This document shows positions 1 through 8,035 of a stretch of 64,000 bases of DNA, one piece after another. A program made the position numbers and the translations under genes. Position 1 is the first letter of the stretch. Every line of letters begins with the position of its first letter. Below the pieces are notes generated by a model, which had not been told where the DNA came from, did not search any database, and worked only from the letters and a program-made list of their open reading frames with translations. The stretch comes from Streptomyces sp. NBC_01294 (GTDB taxonomy: Bacteria; Actinomycetota; Actinomycetes; Streptomycetales; Streptomycetaceae). The stretch covers positions 992,001 through 1,056,000 of the forward strand of contig NZ_CP108423.1 of the NCBI RefSeq assembly GCF_035917235.1. Reading direction: 5' to 3'.

Positions 1-1
1 A

Positions 2-169
2 CAGGTCCTGGTCGACGCCTCGAAGGAGGCGGACCTGACGGTGGTCGGCACGCGCGGGTACGGCGGCTTCAAGGGCGCGCTGCTGGGATCGGTGAGCCAG
101 CAGGTGGTGCAGTACTCCGCGGGCACGGTCGTGGTCGTCCGCGAGGGCGGGGCCGAGGACGACGACTGA
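2..169 (+). CDS. Universal stress protein (UspA family), C-terminal fragment
   Basis: Only the last 55 codons lie in the window; the 5' part is beyond the left edge. The fragment shows the UspA nucleotide-binding signature VGTRGYGGFKGALLGSVS, the G-x2-G-x9-G(S) loop that contacts the ATP phosphates and ribose, followed by the terminal beta strand AGTVVVV. Actinobacterial family members are usually about 140 or 290 residues with one or two such domains, so this is the final domain of either type. It ends in an acidic EDDD tail. The stop at 167-169 is followed by a 43-bp gap to the convergent dehydratase gene. The family is cytoplasmic and stress-associated; no specific role can be read from the fragment. 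Confidence 0.85.
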   Translation, partial: QVLVDASKEADLTVVGTRGYGGFKGALLGSVSQQVVQYSAGTVVVVREGGAEDDD

Positions 170-212
170 CGGCGCGACACCTCCCGGGGCGGGCGCACCG
201 CGCTGCACGCGC

Positions 213-1154
213 TCAGGCCGCGGGGGTCACCAGGTCCCCGGGGTCCGTGTTGGCCCCGCAGAGGATGACGGCGACCCGCTCGCCCAGCGGCTGCGGCGCA
301 CCGCGCAGCGCCGCCGACGCGGTGGCCGCACCCGCCTCGACCACAATCCGGTGCTCCTCCCAGAGCGCGCGCCGGGCGGCCGTGATCTCCACGTCGGACA
401 CGAGGACCGACGTCACGTTCTTCTGCTGCGCCGCGGCCAGCGCGTCCGCCGAGACCCGGGTGGCCCCCAGGGAGTCGGCGGCCACGGAGTCCACGGCCAC
501 GTCCACGACCCGGCCCGCCGCCAGGGCGGCGTTCAGGGCCCGGCTGTTCTCCGGCTCGACCGCGACCACGTGGACGCCGTGTTCGCGCGCGGCCGTGGCC
601 ACGCCGGCGAACAGCCCGCCGCCGCCGACCGCGACGACCACGGTGTCCAGTCCGGGCAGGGTGGCCCGGATCTCGTCGAGCAGCGTTCCGGCGCCCGCCG
701 CGATGAGCGGGTGGTCGTAGGCGTGGCTGCTGAGGGCTCCGCTCTCGGCGGCGAACTCCTCGCAGGCGGCAAGCGCTTCGGCGTACCGGTCGCCGACGAG
801 CCGTACCTCGGCCCCGTATCCGCGCAGCCGTTCCACTTTCACGCGCGGGGCGTTGGCGGGCAGGAACACGGTCGCGGGCACGGACAGCGCGCGGGCCGAC
901 CAGGCGCAGGCGAGTCCGGCGTTGCCGCCGGAGGCGATGGTGACGCCGGCGGCCGGCAGGACGCCGGTCTCGTGGTGGGCGGCGAGGAAGTTGCGGGCGC
1001 CGCGCGCCTTGAAGGTGCCGGTGTACTGGAGGTACTCCAGCGCGTACCAGACCCCGTCGGCCGCGGGCGCCACCGTGACGGGCCGTATCCCGCCGGCGAT
1101 CCGGGCGGCGGCGGCGCGTACGGCCGCGTAGTCGAGCTGCTGTGCCGGTTCCAT
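213..1154 (-). CDS. PLP-dependent threonine/serine dehydratase-like enzyme
   Basis: A 313-residue fold-type II PLP enzyme. The Schiff-base lysine is K49 in TGTFKARGARN. The substrate/phosphate loop SGGNAGLACA replaces the usual SSGNHG, and the glycine-rich PLP-phosphate loop VGGGGLFAGVA follows in the second half. Threonine or serine deamination to the 2-oxo acid is the family reaction. There is no ACT domain, so it belongs with the short catabolic dehydratases or serine racemase-like enzymes rather than biosynthetic IlvA. The ATG at 1154 has a GGGGAG ribosome site 7 nt upstream. Another in-frame ATG at 1169 overlaps the TGA of the upstream TetR gene (TGATG), so the two genes are translationally coupled and co-transcribed. 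Substrate is unproven. Confidence 0.85.
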   Translation of the reverse strand: MEPAQQLDYAAVRAAAARIAGGIRPVTVAPAADGVWYALEYLQYTGTFKARGARNFLAAHHETGVLPAAGVTIASGGNAGLACAWSARALSVPATVFLPANAPRVKVERLRGYGAEVRLVGDRYAEALAACEEFAAESGALSSHAYDHPLIAAGAGTLLDEIRATLPGLDTVVVAVGGGGLFAGVATAAREHGVHVVAVEPENSRALNAALAAGRVVDVAVDSVAADSLGATRVSADALAAAQQKNVTSVLVSDVEITAARRALWEEHRIVVEAGAATASAALRGAPQPLGERVAVILCGANTDPGDLVTPAA

Positions 1155-1168
1155 GGACTGTCTCCCCA

Positions 1169-1846
1169 TCAGGTGGTGGGCCGGGCGGGCGGGGCGGGCG
1201 GGGCAGGCAGCGCGGACCGGGCGGCCTCGATCAGCTGGCGCAGGGCGCCGTAGTACACCTCGTGGTCCGTCAGGGCGGGCAGTACGTCGGGCAGTCCGCC
1301 GGCGAGCACGGGGAACTCCTTCGGATCCAGCGCGGCCAGGGCCGCCCGCGAGGCGGCGGTGGCTCCGTCCGGATCCCGGTGGTCCACGAAGGCCGCGCTG
1401 CCGAGGGTGAGCAGGTACATCCGGCGGTAGACGGTCATCGCCTCGGCGGCGCTCATCCCCGCGGCCGTGCTGTCGGCGAGGGCGGGCTCGACGAGCCGGG
1501 CCAGCAGCTGCCGCCCGAGCCAGGGCCGGCCGCCGCGCAGCACCAGCAGGCCGGGGTGGGCGATGAGCAGCAGGTACAGCGCACGGAAGCGCTGCTCGGC
1601 GGCCTGCGCCCAGTCGGTGCTGGCGGGGATCTCCGGGAGCTGCGCGGCGAGGTGCTCGGTGCACAGGTCGAGCAGCCCGGCGAGATCGGTGCAGCGGCGC
1701 TGGACGGTGGCGTGGGAGACGTCGAGCCGGTCGGCGAGGGTGCGGAAGCTCAGGCGCTGCGGCCCTTCCTCGTCGAGGATCCGCAGGGCGGTGACGGCGA
1801 TGGCCTCGGGGGTCGCGCGGTCCAGCGCTGCTGATCGTCTCGGCAT
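1169..1846 (-). CDS. TetR-family transcriptional regulator
   Basis: A 225-residue protein with an N-terminal helix-turn-helix around residues 15-60 (RTLADRLDVSHATVQRRC) and an all-helical C-terminal ligand/dimerisation domain resembling TetR_C. The start at MPRRSAAL is chosen because an upstream in-frame ATG at 1855 is only three codons away and would lie at the edge of the palindromic operator region. Its stop codon overlaps the possible ATG of the downstream dehydratase, so it probably controls that gene and itself. A 10-bp inverted repeat lies immediately upstream (1857-1889), the expected position for an autoregulatory site. The C-terminus is an Ala/Pro-rich tail. Ligand unknown. Confidence 0.85.
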   Translation of the reverse strand: MPRRSAALDRATPEAIAVTALRILDEEGPQRLSFRTLADRLDVSHATVQRRCTDLAGLLDLCTEHLAAQLPEIPASTDWAQAAEQRFRALYLLLIAHPGLLVLRGGRPWLGRQLLARLVEPALADSTAAGMSAAEAMTVYRRMYLLTLGSAAFVDHRDPDGATAASRAALAALDPKEFPVLAGGLPDVLPALTDHEVYYGALRQLIEAARSALPAPPAPPARPTT

Positions 1847-1856
1847 GAGATACACC

Positions 1857-1889
1857 GTAACATACGACGTATCGACCGCCGTACGTTAC
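1857..1889. promoter_or_regulatory. Inverted repeat, likely TetR operator
   Basis: Arms GTAACATACG (1857-1866) and CGTACGTTAC (1880-1889) match at 9 of 10 positions around a 13-bp spacer. The left arm also begins a smaller palindrome, ATACGACGTAT (1862-1872). The site is 10 bp upstream of the TetR start codon, typical for an autoregulated TetR-dehydratase operon. Inference from position and symmetry. Confidence 0.6.
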
Positions 1890-1963
1890 GCCGTACCACC
1901 TCTTTCGTGTGACACCGATTGCAGCCATATTGCTGGTCATTGGCTGACAATCGGCGACTTTTG

Positions 1964-1992
1964 TTGACAGTGGGTAATCGCCTCGCTGCACT
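1964..1992 (+). promoter_or_regulatory. Putative promoter of the GH27 gene
   Basis: A perfect -35 box TTGACA (1964-1969) is followed after 17 bp by TGCACT (1987-1992), a weak -10. The predicted transcript would begin near 1999, about 28 nt before the GTG start with its AAGGAG site. The strip 1890-1980 is visibly less GC-rich than the flanks. Confidence 0.4.
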
Positions 1993-2026
1993 GGGCGCAC
2001 GACTGCCCCCACGTCAAGGAGACTCC

Positions 2027-3715
2027 GTGCCGCCTCGCCTGCGTGCGACGCTCCCCTGCCTGACCGCGGCCGCCCTGTTCGCCCTCGCGCTCTCGCCCGC
2101 CCCGGTGGCGGCCGACCCCAGGGCGACCTCGGACACCCCGCTCGCGCTCACCCCTCCCATGGGCTGGAACAACTGGGCGCACTACATGTGCGACATCGAC
2201 GAGGCCAAGGTCGTCGCCAACGCCGACGCGCTCGTGTCGACCGGGCTCGCCGCCAAGGGCTACGACACGGTGACCGTCGACGACTGCTGGATGACCAAGA
2301 GCCGGGACGCGGACGGCAACCTGGTCGTCGACACGGCGAAGTTCCCGCACGGCATGGCCTGGCTCGGCGACCACCTGCACGCCAAGGGGCTGAAGTTCGG
2401 CATCTACCAGGACGCCGGCTCCCTCACCTGCGAGAAGTACCCCGGCAGCGGAGCCCCCCAGGGCGGCGGCGCGGACCACTACGCGCAGGACGCCCGGCAG
2501 TTCGCCTCCTGGAACGTCGACTACGTCAAGATGGACGGCTGCAACCTCTGGGTGCCGGAGGGCAAGACCAAGGAACAGGCCTACCGGGACGCGTACAACG
2601 GCGTCGCCAAGGCCCTGCGGGAGAGCGGCCGCGACATGGTCCTGTCGGCCTCCGCGCCCGCCTACTTCCAGCAGGGCGAGTGGGGCGGCTCCGACTGGCA
2701 CAAGGTCCTCGGCTGGGTCGGCGAGACCGGCCAGCTGTGGCGCGAGGGCAAGGACATCAAGGTCTACAACCCGGCCACCCCCGCCACCTCCCGGTGGGGC
2801 TCGGTCATGGGCAACTACGGCTACAACCGCTGGCTCGGCCGGTACGCGGGCCCCGGCAACTGGAACGACCCCGACTTCCTGATCGCGGGCGCCCCCGGGC
2901 TCACGGCGGCCGAGAGCCGCAGCCAGGTCGCCCTCTGGGCCATGATGGCGTCCCCCTTCATCCTGTCCTCGGACGTCTCGAAGCTGACCCCCGCGGGGCT
3001 CGCGGCCCTCGGCAACACCCGGATGATCGAGCTGGACCAGGACCCGATGGGCCGTCAGGGCGCCGTGGTCTCCTCCAACGCCACCTTCGAGATCCTGGTC
3101 AGGCCGCTCGCGAACGGCGACCGCGCCGTGGCCGTGCTCAACCGCTCGGCCAACACCCGGGACATCAACGTGCCGCTCGACGAGTTCGGGCTGACCGACT
3201 GCACGGCCGACGCGCAGGACCTGTGGACCGGGACGCGCCGTACGGTCTCCGGCACGCTGACCGGCAAGGTGGCCGGGCACGACACCGGGGTCTGGCGGCT
3301 CACCACGCGCGGCTGCGCCGATGCCGTGCCCACCGGACAGATCGTCGGTGACGGCGCCAGGTGCGCCGACGGGGCCAACACCACGGGCGTCGGCGCCGTC
3401 GTCATGGCCACCTGCACCGGTGCCCCCGACCAGCGGTGGGTCCTGGGCGAGGACGCGAGCGTGCGGCTGGCCGGAGAGTGCCTGTCGGCGGGCGAGGACG
3501 GCCTGGTGGAGCTGGCCGACTGCGGGCCCCTGCAGGAGCGGCAGCCCGGCCAGAACTGGACGCACCGCCGCGACGGCGCCCTCGTGGAGGAGACCGGCGG
3601 GCTGTGCCTGACGGCCCCCGCCGCGGCCGCCACCCCGGACGCCCCGGCCGCGCGGCTGCGGCTGGCCCCCTGCGGCGACCACCGGGTCGACCAGGCCTGG
3701 GCCCTACCGGTCTGA
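2027..3715 (+). CDS. Secreted alpha-galactosidase (GH27) with ricin-type lectin domain
   Basis: A 562-residue protein. The GTG start is preceded by AAGGAG and gives a clean signal peptide (Arg-rich n-region, TAAALFALALSP, cleavage near APVAA). The GH27 (beta/alpha)8 barrel covers about residues 40-430 and begins with the family signature TPPMGWNNW. The catalytic nucleophile is D170 in YVKMDGCN, and the acid/base is probably D243 in LWREGKDIK by comparison with human alpha-galactosidase A. WNDPDFL is also conserved. The C-terminal part (about 435-562) is a ricin-B/CBM13-like beta-trefoil with QRW, QNW and QAW repeats, suggesting binding to a galactose polymer. It probably acts outside the cell on galactomannan or alpha-galactosides. 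Followed 28 bp later by the GH89 gene. Confidence 0.92.
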   Translation: MPPRLRATLPCLTAAALFALALSPAPVAADPRATSDTPLALTPPMGWNNWAHYMCDIDEAKVVANADALVSTGLAAKGYDTVTVDDCWMTKSRDADGNLVVDTAKFPHGMAWLGDHLHAKGLKFGIYQDAGSLTCEKYPGSGAPQGGGADHYAQDARQFASWNVDYVKMDGCNLWVPEGKTKEQAYRDAYNGVAKALRESGRDMVLSASAPAYFQQGEWGGSDWHKVLGWVGETGQLWREGKDIKVYNPATPATSRWGSVMGNYGYNRWLGRYAGPGNWNDPDFLIAGAPGLTAAESRSQVALWAMMASPFILSSDVSKLTPAGLAALGNTRMIELDQDPMGRQGAVVSSNATFEILVRPLANGDRAVAVLNRSANTRDINVPLDEFGLTDCTADAQDLWTGTRRTVSGTLTGKVAGHDTGVWRLTTRGCADAVPTGQIVGDGARCADGANTTGVGAVVMATCTGAPDQRWVLGEDASVRLAGECLSAGEDGLVELADCGPLQERQPGQNWTHRRDGALVEETGGLCLTAPAAAATPDAPAARLRLAPCGDHRVDQAWALPV

Positions 3716-3743
3716 CGGCCCGGCGAAACGGATGAGGAACCCG

Positions 3744-6191
3744 ATGCCACGAAGCGGGCGCCGCCTGCCCGCCACCCGCCCGGTCGCCCGCGCCGCTCTT
3801 CCCGCGGCCCTGCTGGCCCTGGTCTGCGCGGGGCCCGCGCCCGGGGCCACCGCCCCGGGCGCGGGGTCGCCCGCACGTGCCGACGTACGGACGGACGTGC
3901 GCATGGACGCGCGGAGGGACGGACGGCCGGATGTACGGTCGGATGTACAGGCCGATGTACGGCCGGATGTACGACCGGATGTACGGCCACACGGGCAGCC
4001 GGACGGGCGGGCCGGGGTACGGGCCGCCTCGTACGCGGCCGCCTCGTCCCCAGGTGCTGCGCACGCGGGCGCGCCCCGGGCCCGCACGTTCGACACCGCG
4101 CCCGCGCGGGCCGCCCTGCAGCGGCTGCTCCCGCGCCACTCCGGGCAGTTCACCCTGGTGCCCGACCCGGCCGCCGGCGCCGACACCTTCACCGTGTCCG
4201 GGACGGCCGGCGCGATCACCGTGCGCGGCAGCACCGGGGCCACCCTGCTCACGGGCGTCGGCTGGTACCTCCAGCACGTCGCCGGGGCCGACATCGGCTG
4301 GCCCGGCGACAGCATCGGCATGCTGCCCGCCCGGCTGCCGGCCGTCCCGACGCCGGTCACCCGCAGCGCACAGGTCCCGCACCGGTACGCGCTCAACGAC
4401 ACCGACGACGGGTACTCCGGCCCGTACCGCTCCTTCGAGGAGCACCAGCGGCAGATCGACCTGCTCGCCCTGCACGGCGTCAACGAGGTGTTCGTGCAGG
4501 TGGGGGCCGAGTACCCGTACTACCGGGCGCTCCAGGGCTTCGGCTACTCCGCCGAGGAGCTGCGGCAGTGGATCCCCGGGCCCGGCCACCAGAGCTGGTG
4601 GCTGCTGCAGAACCTGAGCGGCTTCGGCGGCCCGGTCTCCGAGCGGCTGCTGCACGAGCGCGCCGAGCTGGGCGGGCGGATCGCCGAGCAGCTGCGCGGG
4701 CTCGGCATGACCCCGGTGCTGCCCGGCTACTTCGGCACCGTCCCGCCCGGGTTCGCGGCGCGCAACCCGGGATCCACCACGGTCCCGCAGGGCGACTGGG
4801 CGGGCTTCGACCGGCCCGACTGGCTCGATCCCGCCTCGCCGGCGTTCGGGCGGCTGGCCTCCGCGTACTACGCCGAGCAGCGCGCGGTGTTCGGGGACAG
4901 CACGATGTACCGGATGAGCCCGCTGCACGAGGGCGGCCAGACCGGCTCGGTCGACGTCGCCGCCGCGGCGGGTGCCATCCAGAACGCGCTGCACGCCGCC
5001 CGTCCGGGTGCGCTGTGGGCGGTGCTGGGCTGGCAGGACGACCCGACCGCGGAGCTGCTGGCCGGGGTGGACACCTCGAAGCTGCTCATCCTGGACGGGT
5101 TGTCCGACCGCTACAACCGCCTGGACCGCGAGACCCGTTGGGGCGGCGCCCCCTACGCGATGGGCACCATCTACAACTTCGGCGGGCACACCACGATCGG
5201 CGCGAACACCTCCGTGTGGATCGAGCGGTTCGGGCCCTGGCGCGCGAAGGGCAACAGCGCGCTCGCCGGGATCGCCTACCTGCCGGAGGCCACCGGGACC
5301 AACCCGGCGGCCTTCGACCTCTTCACCGACCTGGCCTGGGAGCCGGGCACGATCGACCAGCGCAAATGGTTCGCCGACTTCGCGGCCCGCCGCTACGGCC
5401 GCCCCGACCCCGCGGCCGCCGCGGCCTGGGAGGAGCTGCGCAAGGGGCCGTACAGCACCTCCTCGGGGCTGTGGTCGGAGTCGCAGGACAGCCTGTTCAC
5501 CGCCCGGCCGAGCCTGACCGCGGTGGGGGCGGCGTACTGGAGCCCCAAGTCCCTGCGCTACCCGCCCGGTTCGGTGCGCGGGGCCCTGGACCACCTGCTC
5601 AGGGTGGATCCGGGGCTGCGCGGCTCCAGCGCCTACCGCTTCGACCTGGTGGACACCGCCCGGCAGGCCCTCGCCAACCACTCCCGGGTGCTGCTCCCGA
5701 AGATCAAGGCGGCCTACGAGGCCGAGGACCTGACCCGGTTCCGGTCCCTGACGGCCGAATGGCAGGACGCGATGGGGAAGTTGGAGGCGGTGACGGGCTC
5801 CGACCCGAACTTCCTCCTCGGCACCTGGCTCGCCGGGGCCCGCTCCTGGGGCACCGACCGGGCCGAGCAGGACCGCCACGAGTACGACGCCCGCTCGCTC
5901 CTCAGCGTGTGGGGCCGCCGCAGCACCAGCGAGGGCGGTTTCCTGCACGACTACGCGAACCGCGAATGGAACGGCCTGGTCTCGGAGCTGTACGCCCGGC
6001 GGTGGGCGGCCTACTTCGCGTCGCTGGACGAGGCGCTGGTGGGGAAGACCGCGCCGCGCGCGATCGACTGGCACGCCTTCGAGGAGGAGTGGGCGGGGCG
6101 GACCACCCGGCATCCGGACCGGCCGAGCGGAGACCCGTACCGCCTGGCCGCGGCCATCGCGGCGGCCCTGCCGACGGCCCCCGCCGGCTGA
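3744..6191 (+). CDS. Secreted alpha-N-acetylglucosaminidase (GH89)
   Basis: An 815-residue protein related to human NAGLU and bacterial GH89 enzymes, which remove terminal alpha-linked GlcNAc. The ATG at 3744 is preferred over 3732 because GAGGAA lies just upstream. Order: Arg-rich signal peptide, a repetitive Asp-Val-Arg segment (about residues 45-95), the small GH89 N-terminal domain with GWYLQHVAGADIGWPGDS, then the barrel beginning with RYALNDTDDGYSGPYRSFEE. Likely catalytic glutamates are E396 in MSPLHEGGQTG and E515 in YLPEATGTNP, by alignment from memory with the NAGLU acid and nucleophile. The C-terminal helical domain is present and the length is normal. It sits 28 bp after the GH27 gene and is probably co-transcribed, suggesting joint attack on a host or mucin-like glycan. 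Confidence 0.9.
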   Translation: MPRSGRRLPATRPVARAALPAALLALVCAGPAPGATAPGAGSPARADVRTDVRMDARRDGRPDVRSDVQADVRPDVRPDVRPHGQPDGRAGVRAASYAAASSPGAAHAGAPRARTFDTAPARAALQRLLPRHSGQFTLVPDPAAGADTFTVSGTAGAITVRGSTGATLLTGVGWYLQHVAGADIGWPGDSIGMLPARLPAVPTPVTRSAQVPHRYALNDTDDGYSGPYRSFEEHQRQIDLLALHGVNEVFVQVGAEYPYYRALQGFGYSAEELRQWIPGPGHQSWWLLQNLSGFGGPVSERLLHERAELGGRIAEQLRGLGMTPVLPGYFGTVPPGFAARNPGSTTVPQGDWAGFDRPDWLDPASPAFGRLASAYYAEQRAVFGDSTMYRMSPLHEGGQTGSVDVAAAAGAIQNALHAARPGALWAVLGWQDDPTAELLAGVDTSKLLILDGLSDRYNRLDRETRWGGAPYAMGTIYNFGGHTTIGANTSVWIERFGPWRAKGNSALAGIAYLPEATGTNPAAFDLFTDLAWEPGTIDQRKWFADFAARRYGRPDPAAAAAWEELRKGPYSTSSGLWSESQDSLFTARPSLTAVGAAYWSPKSLRYPPGSVRGALDHLLRVDPGLRGSSAYRFDLVDTARQALANHSRVLLPKIKAAYEAEDLTRFRSLTAEWQDAMGKLEAVTGSDPNFLLGTWLAGARSWGTDRAEQDRHEYDARSLLSVWGRRSTSEGGFLHDYANREWNGLVSELYARRWAAYFASLDEALVGKTAPRAIDWHAFEEEWAGRTTRHPDRPSGDPYRLAAAIAAALPTAPAG
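3931..3984 (+). repeat. 12-bp tandem repeat in GH89 coding sequence
   Basis: The hexamer ATGTAC recurs at 3931, 3943, 3955, 3967 and 3979, an exact 12-bp period. Each unit encodes a four-residue block of the type PDVR. Degenerate units with GACGTA or GACGTG extend upstream to about 3880. The encoded segment lies between signal peptide and catalytic domain. Confidence 0.85.
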
Positions 6192-6266
6192 CCCCGGACC
6201 CCGGCCTGCGACGACACTCCCCCGTGGCGGCGGCGCGGAGACCCGGGGCCGGGGCACACTGGCCGT

Positions 6267-7865
6267 GTGAAGGCAGACCCGAGCCGCTCCGGGCGGCCGC
6301 GGCGCGTGCCGGTCGCGCGGGGCGCGGTCAGCGGGCTCGCCGCCGCGTTCGCCGGGCTGGCCTCGGCGGAGCTGACCGCGGCGGCCGTCCGGCCCGAGGC
6401 CGCCCCGGTCACGGCCGTCGGCGCGGCGCTGGTCGACCTGACGCCGGTGGCCGTCAGGGAGTGGGCCATCCGGCTGTTCGGCACCAGCGACAAGCTGGTG
6501 CTGACCCTCGGCATCATCGTCGTCCTGGCCCTGGTCGCCGTCGGGACCGGGCTGCTCGCCGTACGCCGGCTTCCCGCCGGGATCGCGGTCACCGGCGGTT
6601 TCGGGGTGCTGGGGGCCGTCGCCGCGCTCAGCCGGCCCGAGGCCTCCTGGCGGGACGCGCTGCCGTCGCTGGTGGGCGCGGCGGCCGCGGCCGCGGTGCT
6701 CTGCCTGCTGGTCACGGCGGCTCGGCGGCCGCCGCCGGCCTGGGCCCCGGACCGCGGGGCCCGGGCGATGGACCGGCGCGGCTTCGGTCGGTTGGTCGCC
6801 GCCGTCGTGGTGGCGTCGGCCGGGGCGACATGGGCCGGACGGCGCCTGGGCGCCCACGGTTCGGCCGGAGCCACCGCCTCTCGGGCCCGCTTCGTCCTGC
6901 CCCGGCCCACCGTGCCCGCGCCGCCGGTGCCTGCCGGCGCGGACCTGCGGGTGCCCGGGGTCTCCCCCTTCCTCACCCCCAACGGGGACTTCTACCGGGT
7001 GGACACCGCCCTGGTCGTCCCCCGCGTGGACGCGGACACCTGGCGGCTGCGCATCCACGGGGAGGGCGTCGCGCGCCCCCTCACGCTCGACCTGCGGCAG
7101 CTGCTCGCACGCCCCCTGGTCGAGCACGACATCACCCTCACCTGCGTGTCCAACGAGGTCGGGGGGCCGTACGCGGGCAACGCGCGCTGGCTCGGCGTAC
7201 GCCTCGGGGACCTGCTCCGCGAGGCGGGGGTGCGGCCGCCGTCCCAGGGCGGCCGGGCCGACCAGCTGGTGGCGCGGTCGGTGGACGGCATGACGCTGGG
7301 CACGCCCGTCGAGGCGGTGATGGACGGCCGGGCGGCGCTGCTGGCCGTCGGCATGAACGGCGAGCCGCTGCCCTTCGCGCACGGTTTCCCCGTCCGGATG
7401 GTCGTACCGGGCCTGTACGGGTACGTCTCCGCCTGCAAATGGCTGAGCGAGCTGCGGCTGACCACCTTCGCCGCGTACGACGCCTACTGGGTGCGGCGGT
7501 CCTGGGCCCAGCAGGCCCCGGTCAAGACGCAGTCGCGGATCGACACCCCGCGCCCGTACGCCGACCTGGCGCCGGGCCGGGTGGCGGTCGCCGGGGTGGC
7601 GTGGGCGCAGCACCGGGGCATCGAGCGGGTGGAGGTACGGGTGGACGGCGGCCCCTGGCAGCAGGCGCGGCTCGGCGCCTCGGACGGCGTCGACACCTGG
7701 CGGCAGTGGGTGTGGCCGTGGGAGGCGACGGCCGGGCGGCACACGCTGGAGGTCCGTGCGACGGACGGCACGGGCGCCGTCCAGACGGGGGTCGCCACCG
7801 GCACCGTGCCCGACGGGGCGACGGGGTGGCACGCGGTGGACGTGAGCGTCCGGGCTCCGGGCTGA
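6267..7865 (+). CDS. Membrane-anchored molybdopterin oxidoreductase (sulfite oxidase-like)
   Basis: A 532-residue protein. About residues 10-170 hold four to five hydrophobic segments. These are followed by an anchored, extracytoplasmic sulfite-oxidase-fold domain (about 225-430) and a C-terminal Mo-co dimerisation domain of Ig type (about 430-530). The molybdenum-ligating cysteine is C293 in TLTCVSNEVGG, and the downstream GLYGYVSACKWL is characteristic of the bacterial YedY/sulfite oxidase superfamily. The natural electron acceptor and substrate are unknown; there is no heme domain. A Tat-like MDRRGFGRLVAAVVV lies inside the protein near residue 170, after the first membrane block. The GTG at 6267 is the only start that retains the first hydrophobic segment. 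Confidence 0.85.
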   Translation: MKADPSRSGRPRRVPVARGAVSGLAAAFAGLASAELTAAAVRPEAAPVTAVGAALVDLTPVAVREWAIRLFGTSDKLVLTLGIIVVLALVAVGTGLLAVRRLPAGIAVTGGFGVLGAVAALSRPEASWRDALPSLVGAAAAAAVLCLLVTAARRPPPAWAPDRGARAMDRRGFGRLVAAVVVASAGATWAGRRLGAHGSAGATASRARFVLPRPTVPAPPVPAGADLRVPGVSPFLTPNGDFYRVDTALVVPRVDADTWRLRIHGEGVARPLTLDLRQLLARPLVEHDITLTCVSNEVGGPYAGNARWLGVRLGDLLREAGVRPPSQGGRADQLVARSVDGMTLGTPVEAVMDGRAALLAVGMNGEPLPFAHGFPVRMVVPGLYGYVSACKWLSELRLTTFAAYDAYWVRRSWAQQAPVKTQSRIDTPRPYADLAPGRVAVAGVAWAQHRGIERVEVRVDGGPWQQARLGASDGVDTWRQWVWPWEATAGRHTLEVRATDGTGAVQTGVATGTVPDGATGWHAVDVSVRAPG

Positions 7866-7967
7866 ACGGGCGCGGCGCCCCCCTTCGCCGTGGTGATCCC
7901 GGAGATCCGTCCCGGCGGGGTGTCACTCCTGGAGCGCCTCCGGAGCGCGGCGGGCGGCACCCGCCGA

Positions 7968-7973
7968 TAGCCT
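7968..7973 (+). promoter_or_regulatory. -10 element upstream of the lipoprotein gene
   Basis: TAGCCT matches the actinobacterial TANNNT -10 box and places transcription start near 7980. An in-frame ATG at 7979 could be used without a leader. However, the GGAGG-preceded GTG at 8036 gives a far better lipoprotein signal, so a leader of about 56 nt is favoured. Confidence 0.45.
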
Positions 7974-8035
7974 GCGCGATGAGGCCTGCGAACGCGAGGT
8001 GGGGGAATTTCGCCTTCGACCCGCATGGAGGCACC

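Noticed and set aside
7868..7880. GGGCGC-G-GCGCCC palindrome after the molybdenum enzyme gene as a terminator
   Set aside because: The stem would be only five or six pairs with a one- to three-base loop; in a sequence this GC-rich it is not distinguishable from chance.
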